Positions 21,085-33,173 of a stretch of 64,000 nucleotides of DNA are shown piece by piece; the first letter of the stretch is position 1; every line of letters starts with the position of its first letter. A program made the translations under genes and the position numbers. Location: assembly GCF_030272615.1 (NCBI RefSeq), contig NC_081409.1:19842260-19906259 (forward strand). The letters run 5' to 3'. The stretch comes from Cryptomeria japonica (Eukaryota; Streptophyta; Pinopsida; Cupressales; Cupressaceae). The notes under the pieces are model-generated. The model did not search any database and was not told the DNA's origin. It was given only the letters and a program-made list of their open reading frames with translations.

Positions 21085-22390
21085 TGATTGTATTTGGTTT
21101 TGTATTGCTTGGGAATTTGATGTCAAAGGGGGAGAGATATCTATGGAAAAACACATTATATTTTGGGGAGATATTATTCATTGGGGGAGATATTGTTACT
21201 CTTTGTATCTATATTTTGATTTCTAGTTAATGATCTCTTTGGGAGATTGTTGGTTTTTGGTTTTTGGCATTTGTGCTTTGGCACTTAGATGGTTTTTCCA
21301 TCTTGTGTTGCCATCAATGCCAAAGGGGAGATTGTTGGTATTATGGATGTGTTGCATTGGTTTTGTTATTGATATCAACATTTATCAACACTTATTCTTG
21401 TGGACATCTTTGGTTGTGTTCACCAACATGTTCAGTGACATGCACAGTCACTGGTATCTGGTTCACCGGTAGGTTATACTGTTCACCAGCACTTAGGATG
21501 ATCTGTTATCATCTAGAGATTACTTGTTTATGTCGAAGACATTGTTTGGACACTTGGTTTTGGTGATTTTATTATTGGTACAATCGAGTTTGCATATTTG
21601 TTGTTACCGGAAAATAGGTCTAGGTTATGGACCAGCAAGCATTATCTATTCCAGATTAGCATGACACATTATGGAGATGATTTGTTATTATTGTAAATGC
21701 ATTGAGCCGACATCACACATCACATATTGATTCATTTGGAATTGATTTAATTGTAATATCTTAGTGAGCCAACCTACACATTTGGTCTTAGGTTTTGGTA
21801 TATATGTAAGATCTCATTTGTGAGATTATGTAGAGTGTGGAAGAGGTAGATAATAAAGTATATGCAAATATAAGCAGAGCTATACATGCAAACATCATTC
21901 GAAGATTCAAGGAAGGTATGAAGAAGACAATTAGAGCTTAACCAGTACTGAATACAACATATGAAGATTCTATTTTGAGCAGTACATTATCATTGGATTT
22001 AACCATCCATTTGTAGTCAGTGTGACTCCCATTTTGTGATTGAGCAGTGAGCTCTAGGTAGTTGGCCTTTCTGCATGTGCAGACCCCATTTGTACAGACA
22101 TACTATCTGCAATAGTATCATTTGATTGTGGGTAAGGTTTCCCATCATGGTTTTTCCCCTTATAGCGTTTCCACGTACAAATAATTGTGTTATGTGTTGT
22201 GTATGTTATTTGTCTTTCTATTTCATGCATTAAACTTTACCGATATTGTTATTAATTGTTAAACTGTCTACCGGCATTAAGTTTGGTTTACTGGTATTAT
22301 GCACTAGGTTTGGTTAAGTTATATTTGGGTTGAAATTAATAGACAATTGATTCACCCCCCCCCCCTCTCAGTTGCCTCCGGGTCCTAACA
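21085..22390 (+). mobile_element. Truncated copia fragment C2 (3' end plus LTR)
   Basis: A plus-strand copia remnant inside chromovirus B. It consists of only about 230-250 bp of 3' non-coding sequence with several purine tracts (CAAAGGGGGAGAG near 21125, TTGGGGGAG near 21182, CAAAGGGGAGA near 21323), followed by one LTR, 21333-22390. The LTR matches those of copia C (45283-46369, 50953-51888). Pol, Gag and the 5' LTR are absent, so the copy was cut by deletion. The left border is fuzzy because B and C sequences meet gradually near 21085-21120. Confidence 0.85.
21333..22390 (+). repeat. C-family LTR in C2
   Basis: A 1,058-bp LTR from TGTTGGTATTATGG to CCTAACA. It contains a 7-bp-stem hairpin (22100-22118), the U5 block with GGTTTTTCCC and TTTCCACGT, and a long C run before CTCTCAGT near 22367. 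Confidence 0.9.
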
Positions 22391-24353
22391 ATTAGGACCT
22401 ACTGCCCTCTTTTCACCTTCCTCAAGGATAGATTGGATCTTTAATGTGACTCCATCTTTCTTGAATGAGTATGCATTCTTGGCTCCATCATGAATAGCTT
22501 CTCTATCATATTTCCATGGTCTTCCTAGTAGAATATGGCATGCATCCATGGGTAGGACATCAAATAACACTTTGTCCTTATACCTCCCAATGGTTAAATC
22601 CACCCATGCTTGCTCATTGACTAGGACATGTTGGCCTTTGTTCAACCAAGTGTCCCTATATGGGTTGTGTTGGATATCATTGGCATATGATGAACCGACA
22701 TGTTGATATGATGATAATGTATGTTGTCATTGATGTGAATACATTCAAGTGAACTAGTATGAAGAGGTAGGAAGAGATGCAGTGAAGCAATGTCAGGGTT
22801 TCACTAAGTGTGACTACCGGTTGACAGTCTCAGCTCTAGGGTTATTGGTTTGGTGATCCAGCTTGTGTGATGCAACCGATGATACTCTGTGATGAGTTAG
22901 CTAAGAGATGTGAATGAGATTGAGGTACCACATCATCTTTGTGTGCGTGAAGGATTTCCTTGAGGATATTGCATGAAAAGATCGACTGTGTTTGGAGTAT
23001 ACCTCGGGAATGATCATTCTTCTTGGTGGTATGAGAAGAATGCATGATGAGTTACTGATTTCTATGTGCGTTGGTGAATGAACGATGCAGATTATCTTGT
23101 GATCTATTTGGAATTGTAATACTCTATGCAATATGTTTGGACCACCTATTTTGTAAACCTAAGATGCTTAGGGTTTAGGGTTTATGCTACCAACCTAACT
23201 ATTGTCTATAAGTTCGATGGTGTTTTCTATTGTAAAATTGTTGGCAAAAGTTGTGTGTGTATCAGAGTGATGAGATACTTTCCAAACCAGTAAGAGGAAA
23301 ATTGCAGAGTGTGATTGCAAGGTAGAGGAAATGAAAAGGACTTGCCTTGGCATGTAGTGTCGTTATCAGATTAGAAGTTTTACCTGTTGTCTTCTAATGA
23401 TTTCAATAGTTGGAAAATCCCTTTACCGGGTAGCTTTAATAGGCTTATTGTAAAACCTATAACCAAGTGAGTCAAGATCATTGAGTTCTTCAAATCCTCT
23501 AGCGAGGTAACCTCTAACAGGGTTTCAACATTTAATAGGGTATATAGCCATCCCTTAATCGAGTGATCTCTAATAGGATCGGTTCCTAACAGAACCTTAT
23601 TGGAAATTTTTTAACCAGACTGGGCTCCTAACAGGGTGAGCTTCAAGAGAGTTCAAAAACAAGCTTGTGGGTATTCATCCCCATCATGGTTTTTCCCATT
23701 TGGGTTTCCACGTGAAAAATTTGTGTGTTATGTGTTATGTATTTTTCATTTTATGTTTATGAATCATTTGGTTGAAAGATTATGCATGCAAAGTTAATAG
23801 GTTATGGTATTACTAGTATACCACATGCATATGTTTATGAGTGAAGTTGATATCAAGTATTGATAGTATTTGAAGTGTTCAGACTTATCAGTTTATGGTA
23901 TTTGATGTCTTACTGTGTTTAACTGGTATTGTCGTGGTTAAGTTCAGTATTGGTGACAACCAGTTGGTATTGCTTTAACTAGATAAGTTGTTGAGAAAGT
24001 TTTGTTTTGCCTGTACTGATTCACCCCTACCTCTCAGTACTAGTTGAGGTATATGTTGTTCATCATTATTCATTAGGTTGGTGTGAGGTATCCTTTGTAA
24101 CTTAAGCTTACTCATTGCCTCTTCTAACACAATGTTTGTTGACCCTGAATCAATGATCACTTTGCAAACTTTGTCCATAATCTTGCATTTGATCCTAAAT
24201 AATGACCTCCTTTGGCTAGGCTCTTCTCTGATAGGTTATTTTATCAAAGTTTTTCTTATTATCAAGTTGTCACCTACCTCTGATTCTAGGGCAACCTCTA
24301 AAGTCTTGCTGCTTGAAGTCTTTTCTTGAAGGTAGTTCACTCTCCTTTCACTA
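22391..24353 (-). pseudogene. pol: Chromovirus B protease, split by a solo LTR
   Basis: Minus strand. The active-site half (CKVIIDSGSTNIV) is at 24178 down to about 24081. The second half (NKGQHVLVNEQAWVDL, DACHILLGRPWKYD) runs from 22662 down to 22391. A K-family solo LTR with a GGTTG duplication lies between, splitting the domain after the PHTNL residues. The linker up to the Gag knuckle (24179-24353) is part of the same gene. The stop of the second half, near 22385, coincides with the C2 border. Product as in A. Confidence 0.9.
22668..24075 (+). mobile_element. Solo LTR of the K family
   Basis: A 1,408-bp lone LTR starting TGTTGGATATCATTGG and ending CATTA, with a perfect 5-bp target duplication GGTTG at 22663-22667 and 24076-24080. 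No internal sequence adjoins it, so it is the product of LTR-LTR recombination. It keeps the telomere-like box (23168-23184), the TAAC hairpin array (about 23433-23640) and the U5 hairpin. Confidence 0.95.
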
Positions 24354-25450
24354 TTCTATGATGATGGTCCCTTCTTTGGACACCTATATGTTGGATGAAA
24401 AAGTTTATTGCAATGGTAACACTCCATCGAGGTAAAATATGAGGAACCTCTACCTTGTCCACTAGACCTTCCTCTAAAACCACTATTTGACCCCCTTTCT
24501 CTATTGAATCCTCCTTTACTAGTGCCACTTTCTTGCTGCTCAATGAGTTTAGTCTCACATTGTGTTCTTTTCTCTGATTTTCTTCCTCCAAAGCCTCCCC
24601 TATGGCCTCTATTTTATTTTCCTCTACCCCTGCCCCTATTACAACTTGAATCATGCTTTCTTTTCAATTTTTCTTCCACTTTAAGGGTAAATTGATAGCT
24701 TTAATGAACTGTCTTTGGACTCATTAGACTAATTTCCTCTTGGATGTTCCACCGTAGTCCATTTAGGTATCTAGCAAATTTGAGACTTTCTTCTTCCACC
24801 GCATGAGATCTAAGGCTAATTTTGTGAAACTTCTCTATATAACCACTCACATCAAGGTCTTTTTGTCTTAGGTTTTGTCTCTTTCTCTGAATCTGCACTT
24901 CATAGTCATCAAGGAGATAGACTTCTTTGATTTTGACTAACATCCCTTTACAAGAAGAGATGGGTGTTTTACCCATTTTCTTTCTCTCATCCTGTAAAAA
25001 TTTCCACCATGTGAGAGTAGCTCCTCTCATCCTAGACTTGGCCACTTTAACTCTTTGGGCTTCAGTTATGCCTTCACACTCAAAATGTTTCTCCATGCCC
25101 TATATCCATTCTAGAACCACTTCTACTTCCATCTTACCAGTAAACAATGGCAATCCTTCTAGTGATTTGGCACTTAAGGCTTTCAATGCCTTTAGGAAAG
25201 GTTCTTGTTCTAATATAGGATTAGGTTCAGGTAATTTGCCTATCTCTTACACCTCTTTACCCTTCCATTCTTCTCCTTCAACCTTTACCAACACTTCATC
25301 TGCCTTGGTTTCAATCTCACCAAGCTTACTTTCCCATTCAATCAACTTTTCCTTTAGGAGTCTATTCTCTTCCTGCTGATCATCCACTTTCTTTACCAAC
25401 TTTGCATTGGTCACCATAGTGTTGTCTCCTACAGATTCCATTGAGGACAT
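24354..25450 (-). pseudogene. gag: Chromovirus B Gag
   Basis: Minus strand. It starts at MSSMESVGDNTMV (25450), just downstream of the primer site. The first ~70 residues are predicted coiled coil (QQEENRLLKEKLIEWESKL). The gypsy Gag core follows after stops near 25247 and 25098, with MRGATLTWWKFLQDERKK and YIEKFHKISLRSHAVEEE. After a stop at 24701 and a frame change comes a Gly/Arg-rich tail and an intact CCHC knuckle, CYHCNKLFHPTYRC, near 24420-24375. It forms the particle shell and binds RNA. Confidence 0.9.
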
Positions 25451-25476
25451 CTACTCACCTAGCCCAAATCTTATAG

Positions 25477-25488
25477 GCTTTGATACCA
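25477..25488 (-). promoter_or_regulatory. Chromovirus B primer binding site
   Basis: The minus strand reads TGGTATCAAAGC, one base from the initiator-Met site TGGTATCAGAGC. It lies immediately inside the 5' LTR. Confidence 0.88.
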
Positions 25489-25491
25489 ATT

Positions 25492-27103
25492 TGATAGGGC
25501 TTACCTAGCTTGCCCACACTTCACCTAGTTGGTGTTGCTCAATCACACCAACCTCACCAGGTTTAGCTATACTCCAAGACCTCCACATCCTTCCCAATCT
25601 CTTCTAGGACTTTCTCTTTTCCAATCTCAAGGTGTTTTCTATAAGTGTTTGACTAGGAACCCTACCATTTCAAAGTGTTTCCCATATGCTCAATATTCTA
25701 TCTTGACAACAACTTGTCAATTTTACCCCCATACTATTGTGAGTCATTACAGAGGTGTGGAGGTGGCATTTACCATGCAATGAATTTTATTTTTCCCATT
25801 TGTGGTTTTGCATTCACTATTTTTCTTACCGATTTGACCAATTTGCCTAGAAATAGGGCTACAAGGATGAGCCCTTATTAGGCCTCCAAAATCTGGTTTT
25901 CAAGGGTTTAGAGGGAATTAGTCCAAAAGACCCTACAACAAGGCTTATTTTTCTTCAAACACTCACCCAAGACTAAGAGATTTTGTTGGTTTTGGTCTTC
26001 CAACTCGCCGTACAATGCCCTGACCCAAAAATGAGGGTTTGGTAGGGTTTTTAGGCCTTTAACTGGTAGTGACTGTTCAAGTTTGAGAAGTGGGAATCTA
26101 GATGGATTGTCAAGGTTTCTCCTTGATACTGCAAATATGTATGGACCTCATGAATCATCCCAAATGGATTGGCCGAGGTGTGGTTTTCATCTTTGCACTA
26201 TGCACCCAATTTTCACCCTGTCTTCTCTAGCCGGGTTGCTCTTGGACTCGCTTAGAACAAGGTGATAACCATGTTAATCTCCACTTCCAGAACTCCTCCC
26301 TAAATATTTACACTATAAAATGGGTTTCCTTCCATGTCCCAATAGGCCGTGATGGTAGCACAGAGGGATTTTATGGGGCAACCATTTTACATGAAATTAC
26401 TATTTACAAGCCAAAACTAGTTGATTGGAAACAAAACAAAGAAAGTACTAACACACACTAACTAAAAAGAATCAAATGAATCAAATGACACTAGAACACA
26501 CCAAATAACTACAATCCAAGACTATATCAATGGATTCAATCCATTTGTATTCACATTTTAAGAAAAATAAGCCAAAAATAGTGATAATAGTCCGAAAATG
26601 AGTAGTTTCAGATTGTCAATCATACAAAATCAAACTTCCAACCTTGGTAACCATGCAAGAGGAGGTTTAAATAGTCTTCTTCATGTGAGGAGGAATTATA
26701 GGGCATTTTTCTATCCCTAAATCTACCACTAAGCTCTTTTAGGACAAAAGTTGTCATGACAACTTTTTTCAACTTTCCACATTTTGCTTTGCCAACCTAA
26801 GAAACCTAGTTCAAGTCATTACTCATGAATTTTTAAGCATTCCTAAGGAAATTATAAACCTCTCTAATACTCACACCAAGTTATGCCACTTTTGACCATC
26901 AAGAAGGTCACTTCAACTACTCAAACTACTACCTAATCACAAAGTGCAAACCTAGGAGGAAAACCAACTCAACTAGGCCTACACTTGACTCACACACCTT
27001 GGACCGTCCTGGAGTCCTTATTAGGAACCTGACTTGGCTAAGGTTAGTACAAGCCAAAATTGTAGAACGAATATGAGCCTAAGTCCTAGGTGCTCCTACA
27101 TGA
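25492..27103 (-). repeat. Chromovirus B 5' LTR
   Basis: A 1,612-bp LTR. On the plus strand it runs TGATAGGGC to CTACATGA, next to target duplication GTTTT (27104-27108). It is longer than the 3' LTR by about 75 bp because of a segment near 25570-25650. It holds the same 22-bp palindrome. Confidence 0.92.
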
Positions 27104-28313
27104 GTTTTATTATTGTCCCAAGTTGCCATCAGAAGTGAGAAGGTTTGTAGAGCAATGTACCATCTGTCAAAGAGAAAAAGGAACCTAAAGTAATGCAGGT
27201 CTATATCAACCCTTGGTCATACCTCAGAGGCCTTGGGAATGTTTGAGCATGGATTTTGTGTTAGGCTTGCCTAGGACCCCAAGAGGATTTGATAGTGTGT
27301 ATGTGGTGGTAGATAGGTTCAGCAAAATGGCACTTTTCATACCTTGCAAGAGCACCAATGATGCCACCTATATTGCAGGCCTCTTATTGAAGGAGATAGT
27401 CAGAATTCATGGTCTACCAATCAGCATTGTTAGTGATAGATGTGAAGTTTTTGAGACACTTTGGAGGAAGTTGGGCACCAAGTTATCTTTTTCATCTGCC
27501 TATAATCCTCAATCAAATGGTTAGATAGAGGTAGTCAACCGATCATTAGGTAACTTTCTAAGATGTCTTACCAAACAACATGGGCAGACTTGGGATCTAA
27601 TACTTGAACAGGCAGAATATGCATATAATGACTCAGTGAACCATTGCAGAGGTAAAATTCCTTTTGAGATATTGTTTGGATTCCATCCTAGGGGAATATT
27701 AGAGCTCAGAGATCTCAGTTCAATGGCACCCAAGAGTGCACAAGGGGAGAACTTTAAAGAAGGTATTAAAGAGGTGCATGATAAGGTAAGGAAGTCCTTA
27801 CAACAAAAATCTGAGTAGTATAAGGTTCAAGATGATAAAACAAGAAGGAAGGTACAATTTAAAGTAGGAGACTTAGTGCTGGCATATCTTAGGAAGGAGA
27901 GACTTCGAAAAGGGCAGCCTATCAATCTCATGATGAAGAAAATTGGACCTCTCAAGGTGGTGCACAAGTATGGGCAAAATGCATATGAGGTTGAACTTCC
28001 TCCTAAATTGGGGATATCTCCTATTTTTAATGTATGTGATCTCTATCCATACAAGGGAGAGTCACCAACAAATCAAAAAGACATGCCAACACTGGTTCAT
28101 GAAGATTGGATAAAGGATTTTCCACTTAATCAACCGGTTGTGTTAGAGAGTATCTTGGATACGAAGATAGTAAAGAAGACAAGGAAATGAGTCTGCAAGC
28201 ACTATCTTGTCAAGTTTAAAGGGTTACCTGATTCAGATGCCATGTGGATGTCAAAGGAAGATATACTTCAATATGGAGTGGAGATTGTAGACCTTATAAC
28301 TCAAGGGAGTTGA
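27104..28313 (+). pseudogene. pol: Chromovirus A integrase core and chromodomain
   Basis: This resumes A's integrase after B. It has VRRFVEQCTICQREKG (the cysteine pair), then [31 protein letters not shown] and, past TAG 27522, IEVVNRSLGNFLRCL. A few residues after VSDR are missing compared with B. The C-terminal region includes FKVGDLVLAYLRKERLRKG and ISPIFNVCDLYPYKG. After TGA 28188 the same frame gives KHYLVKFKGLPDSDAMWMSKEDI, with the aromatic residues of a chromodomain, ending at TGA 28311. It would insert cDNA, probably steered by the chromodomain. Confidence 0.92.
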
Positions 28314-28334
28314 ATTCTTTGACCCAAGGGAGTA

Positions 28335-29959
28335 TAGTGCAAGGCACCTGGCACTCCAAGTTGAAAGATTTTGTTTTCTTTCAAGTTTGTGTGTTATCTT
28401 TGTGATGTAATAATTGACCAATCATTTAGGACTTAGTAGATCTATGGTTGAGTTGTCCAAGGTTTGGTTTGAGTCAATTGTGTTCAGGATGCTGACAGCC
28501 TGAGAAGTGAGATGCTTAGGTAGTTCACAGGTAAAGTACTCCAAATGAATTCATTCATGTATTAGTGGTCAATTTTTTTGTGTTTAGGTCTTATAGGGTG
28601 TTTGAGGACCTTCAGGACTCTTAAAATACATTAGAATGCAAAATTGCATCCTGGAGCCAACAGTTGTAAAAAACTGCTGAGCAACATTTTGCAATTTCTT
28701 GCAAAAGTTGCATTTTTGGTTATAGGCATTAAAAGTTGGTTGAACCAAATAAAAAAGGGGCATAAAATCCAAAATTCACTTCATTGTACATGTTGGAGGA
28801 TTGGAAATGAAAGAGAAAGTTTTTGATTTGTGAAGCAACCTTGTTTCTACCGATTTTTGACAGTTTTTGACTTGTTTTTCATTGCTTGTACGGTCCAGTA
28901 TGGACTATATGGTGTAAAATAATTTCCATTCTTGAGTGTTCATTGTATTTTCTTTCATTAAAGTTTATTTTTAGGTTTGATTGTCCTAGGTTGCATAGAT
29001 TTCTTTCATTCTTTGCAACTAGGTACAAAACCCTTGCATGTAGGGTTTAAGAGCAAGAAAATGGCTCTAACCTAGGCATTCTTTGATGGCGCATGTTGAA
29101 ATCACTAAGAATGATAGGTTAGGGTCTTTACATAGCTTTAGGATAGGATTTGTAGTTTTTCAATTCTTTTTGGAGGAGAAACAATGAATCCCTAGGCTCA
29201 CTACTGGGAGTAGGCGAGTTAGGAAAACAAGAAAAGTGTGATTGATGAGCACATGGGGATTGGTGCAGGACCAAGTGTCATATGAATGGAAATACCTCTG
29301 AGTGCCCTTGAATATTCCTACATTGTTTAGAGAAGGATATTTTACTAGTGAATAGTTTTAGACCCACCTTGCCAAGTCACTCGACGAGGCCTAAACCGTA
29401 CAAAATAGTGTAGCATTGGAAATCCCACTTGTACAAATAACCCAGATGCACTTTTCTAGTATGGTCTGTAACTTCCAAAATGGTACTCTAATCGATGATT
29501 TATTTTTATCCTTGTTTGGGACTTTTTCAAACTAAGATCCTAAAACTGCCAGGGGAGGGCTAATGCAATTAGGCTATTTTAGAACCGGTAGAGACCTAGA
29601 AAGGTTAGGAAGCTAAAGTGATGGGTTTTGTGAGCCTAAAGCCTCAAAATACCTCAAAGACACCTAATAGATGCATTAGGAACCCATTGGGGGTGGTTGT
29701 GTGTTGATATCCTTGCACGAGTCATTGGAGCCTGAAGAAGAGTGTGAGTGCTTGAGGTGACAACCTCAAGGAGTGGAGTTGATTGTCCATAAACCATTGG
29801 CTATACCTAGGAGGCAAGTCAAGAAGGTTCAGAACTTGGAGGTCTCATTATCATAAGCCCTACTAAGTTCCATAGGAAGGACTTGAGTAGTTGAAGGGTT
29901 GAGTAGGACAAGTCACTCAAGAAGGTGTATTGAACCAAGCTCCAAGACTCTCTGCATCA
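28335..29959 (+). repeat. Chromovirus A 3' LTR
   Basis: A 1,625-bp repeat of 11486-13099, ending GCATCA next to target duplication GAAAT. It is preceded by purine tracts (CAAGGGAG near 28303 and 28325). The hairpin at 28681-28711 is identical to that of the 5' LTR. Confidence 0.92.
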
Positions 29960-29964
29960 GAAAT

Positions 29965-30970
29965 TATGGGCACAAACATCTAAAAGAAAACCGGTCATGA
30001 GGAAATTTTTCATGACTTAGGAAATGTTTTTTTTATCTAACCTAGTTGACCACTACTTAATATTTAAGGAAAGAAATGGCCCCAACCATGATAGATGACC
30101 CTTGGCTTTAAGTGAGAAAAAGTAATAGTGAAATATATCATTTCTAGGGTTTTCTTCACAAAATGTAAGAAACTTTGATAAACCCTAAACCCTAGACCTT
30201 GGATCGTTCACAGAGGATACAAATAAAACCTGTAAATCAATATTTTAGGCTCAAAATTAAAATTTTCATGCAATCAATTTTCAAAGCTATCACTTCCAAC
30301 ACTTTGAATTCCAGTTTGAGCCTAAAATTCTCATCTATCAACTCCTTGTTGTAAAGATTTAGCAAATGTGAGCTTCCTAATTCTCAAGATTGCAATGAGT
30401 ATAAACCCTAATATCTTTGATATGCAAAACACTCTATGGAATTAATGAAAATGCACTTTGCAGGTCTACTTCAACAGATAAAAATGGATGCTTCTTAAAA
30501 TTGGGTCAGTCTCTTTCATTAATATCGACAACTAGAGGAGTATCCATTTCTTGAATTCTTGATTTGAATTTTTTTTGTAGAAAATACCATACTTGTTGGA
30601 TTAGGGTTTTGCATGGGAATCTTCTTCATGCTTTAATCTCTCTAAATATTTTCAAAGAGCACACTCCTTCTCTTTTCTCAAATACAAAGTGAAAAGTGAA
30701 GAAGCAAAGTCCCCTTTTATCACTTACATATCTAACTTTTAGGGTGCAATAAATGTGTTTTGCCCTAAACCTTCCGGATATTCTTCTTTCACATATTGCT
30801 CTATGAATTTCATCTATTGATCTTCATTATTGCTCAAATTATTTCAAAGATCACTTCAAATCATCTACAATTCCCTAATACAACTTTGTCAACATGTTGG
30901 ATTCAAGTACCATCTTCCACGAGGGGCATAGGATTTTCATGAAAACTCCCCCTAGGCAAGAGGCCTTAAA
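29965..30970. other. Non-coding sequence left of D3 Gag
   Basis: No gene is seen. The stretch contains two telomere-type CCCTAAA units (about 30182-30196) and the minus-strand purine tract CTAGGGGGAG near 30945. It may be the 3' part of the minus-strand element D3, or host DNA into which A inserted. No D-type LTR is present here. Confidence 0.4.
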
Positions 30971-32169
30971 TCAATTCTTAGATGAATTTCTAGCACCAAA
31001 TTCAGGTGCAGATCCATTCCCTACATTAGTATCACTCTTCTTCACCCATGTCTTCATTTCATTCCTGATTTCATCCACTTTTTTTTTTCCTTTATCATCT
31101 TCCTGCACATTCTTGTTCCTATTTGCTGAACCATTCCTATTCACATTTTTGCTTCTGCAGAATCTTGCAATGTGACTGAATTTGTTGCAATTGAAGCAAA
31201 CAACATTACCTTGTATAGGCCTGAAATTCACTTGATTTCCTCTTGATCTATACTGGTTAGCAATGTGTCCGAACCTACCACATGCATAACATCTAATATT
31301 CCTTCTATTGAAAGAGTTATTCATTATACTTCTGCAATCATTTGATTATTTCCATATTTATTGCATTTGAAACATTGACTAGAGAAATATGGACCATTAT
31401 GATTCATCCTATTTCTTCATTGAATTACTTTATGGCCAAATTTATTGCAAACAAAATAATTTCCACTGAACTTTTGAGCATTAGGTTGTCTTACTTGAGA
31501 GCTTTCAGTTTTGTTCTTTTGATTTGTTGATTTAGGATTGCTTTGACTAGATCTAGACATTTAACCTTTCTCAAATCCAAGAACTCGCTTGTCATCTTTA
31601 CTCTTTTGGCTTCCAAGCATTTCATCAAGATTAGCTGAGCTAATCTCAAAATTCTCCTTGTACTCATTTACGGTAGCAAGTTCATCCCTAAGAATGACAA
31701 TCTGCCTTTCAAGCTCTTCCTCATTGTTTTTGGATTGTTGTAGTTCAAGCTTTAGCTGATCATTCTCACAATTAAGTCTATAACATTCGTCAGATCTATC
31801 TTTCAAGGACTGATCAAGATTCTCCTCATTCTTCTTCCTTTCTTCAATCTCCTTTATCAACCTCATCACAATAGATTCCATCTCATACTTCAAGGCTACA
31901 TTTTCTTTTGCAAGTTTCCCAGATTCTTTTGATCTTTCCTTTAAGGCTTGATTTAGGTGACCATCTTCTATGCATTTTATTCCCTTCTCTTTCAGCTTCT
32001 CACAAAGTTCCTTTATGTTCTCCCTGGACTTGTTTAGTTTATCTTTCAATGATTGAATGAAGCTCTTAGCATCCTTAAGACTTCCTTGCAATTCTTGGAC
32101 TTCAACTTTGGACTCATCAAGATCATCTAGTACAACTAGGAGTTGATGTTGAAGACCACCAGAATCCAT
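30971..32169 (-). pseudogene. gag: D3 Gag-like protein: coiled coil plus four CCHC knuckles
   Basis: Minus strand, starting MDSGGLQHQL (32169) about 55 nt past the primer site. The first ~200 residues are a long coiled coil rich in Glu and Lys (KSFIQSLKDKLNKSREN; ENDQLKLELQQSKNNEEEL). After a stop at 31561 come four knuckle regions: NYFVCNKFGHKV, CFKCNKYGNNQM, CYACGRFGHIANQY and CFNCNKFSHIARFC. Only the last is intact. A Lys/Asn-rich tail ends at 30971. A frameshift lies between the second and third knuckles. No protease, integrase or RT adjoins it. The protein would bind nucleic acid and self-associate like a Gag. It is closely like the D1 and E proteins. Confidence 0.8.
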
Positions 32170-32223
32170 TGAGTCATCTTTCCGAATATTCATCAAGTTG
32201 TTAAAATTCCTCCGAGGAACTAG

Positions 32224-32235
32224 GCTCTGATACCA
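32224..32235 (-). promoter_or_regulatory. D3 primer binding site
   Basis: The minus strand reads TGGTATCAGAGC, a perfect initiator-Met site, two bases inside the 5' LTR. Confidence 0.9.
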
Positions 32236-32237
32236 AT

Positions 32238-32943
32238 TGTTGGAATCAAGGAGCATGGAGAGGGAGGGGGGTGAATGAGCGATCTACAATTTTTAACTTT
32301 ACTTAACTGCTCATTCAACCACTTAATGCATATGAACAAAAGAAAGATGCAAAAACATAAAGAAAATAACCACAACACCATAAGACCAAGATTTTTGTAT
32401 GTGGAAACCTGGTTAAGGGAAAAACCATGGTGGGGATGAACCCACAATATAAATATACTCTGTAGAAGTATAGAAATATTACAGAGGGGAATGTACATGT
32501 ATTCAAGCACATTGCCTAGAGTTCAATGTTCAAATTAAGAAGGCTCACTATCTATAAATCTATTACAATAGATTACTGAAGTATATGAACTAAAAAGAAG
32601 CATCTACAAATGCTTGATGATAGTTTCGGTTAAGCTCAATAATGACACTTTTCACACTCATATCAATCTTCTTTGTTTCACTGTTCTGTCACAAATCTAG
32701 AGCATAGATCTCTACCCTGTGCACGTGAAACTGTGCACAATTAATCACCAACACCTTTTGCATACTCAAAATGATCAATTAAATTGACCTTATATATCTG
32801 CAACATGAAATCATATCGGCTACATTTCGGCTTAAGGACATTTAACATATTCACCAAATGTGTATGAACTGTCGTCAAAATCCGATCTCAAATACTAATG
32901 CAGACCAAAAATAATTGTCCACATGCTTCCCAAATGTTGGCTA
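32238..32943 (-). repeat. D3 5' LTR, part
   Basis: A D-family LTR starting on the plus strand with TGTTGGAATCAAGGAGC, similar to 44689, 54450 and 62830. It is cut at 32943 by copia F, whose left target duplication would be GGCTA (32939-32943). The rest of the LTR lies beyond F, outside the window. Confidence 0.85.
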
Positions 32944-32973
32944 TGTTGGAAATTGCTGTTGCTAGGATATGTT
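32944..32973 (+). repeat. F 5' LTR, first 30 bp
   Basis: TGTTGGAAATTGCTGT plus the 14-bp TGCTAGGATATGTT. The latter is repeated at 40786-40799, where the LTR continues after the LINE. Confidence 0.8.
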
Positions 32974-33173
32974 CTGATTAATATGAAAAACAATTTTTAA
33001 GGACCCGAAACCTTTAACATAGGAGCATAAGATAGTTCATCAAAAAGTATCTAGACCAGCTTTGAAACAGCTTACAAAAAGGCTAGCAAAAAGGCCAATA
33101 AACCAAACAAAAAGCTAAAGAAAGGAACAACAAAGCAGAAAAACCAGAGAAAAGACAAAAAAACAAATAGCAA
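32974..33173 (-). other. LINE 3' UTR
   Basis: About 200 bp, T-rich on the minus strand, with GGTTTCGGGTCC near the end. This is the composition usual for plant L1 tails. It places the upstream ORF3 inside the LINE, since the target duplication follows directly. Confidence 0.7.

Larger units (their letters stand above)
16505..27103 (-). mobile_element. Ty3/gypsy chromovirus B (minus strand, nested in A)
   Basis: A minus-strand chromovirus inside A's integrase, with a perfect target duplication GTTTT (16500-16504, 27104-27108). Its LTRs are 16505-18042 (3') and 25492-27103 (5'). Read on the minus strand they start TGGTGCAAGAGCACC and TCATGTAGGAGCACC. Gag, protease, RT, RNase H, integrase and a chromodomain run from 25450 down to 18063. 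Two later insertions lie inside: a K-family solo LTR in the protease (22668-24075) and a truncated copia fragment (about 21085-22390) between protease and RT. Its LTR start and protein order resemble A's. Confidence 0.93.
11486..29959 (+). mobile_element. Ty3/gypsy chromovirus A (split by B)
   Basis: This is a complete chromovirus bounded by about 1.6-kb LTRs and a perfect 5-bp target duplication, GAAAT, at 11481-11485 and 29960-29964. The 5' LTR starts TGGTGTAGGGCACC. The 3' LTR starts TAGTGCAAGGCACC, with its second base changed from the usual TG. The order Gag, protease, RT, RNase H, integrase, chromodomain identifies Ty3/gypsy of the chromovirus branch. The integrase is cut at 16500-16504 by element B and resumes at 27104. 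Without B the element is about 7.9 kb. Stops and a frameshift make it inactive. Confidence 0.93.

Noticed and set aside
22358..22370. Long run of C, possibly an assembly artefact
   Set aside because: C runs of 5-8 occur at the same LTR position in several families, so the run is probably real, though its exact length may be unreliable.
30182..30196. CCCTAAA repeats resembling a telomere
   Set aside because: Only two units, which can occur by chance or in promoters. Not a telomeric tract.
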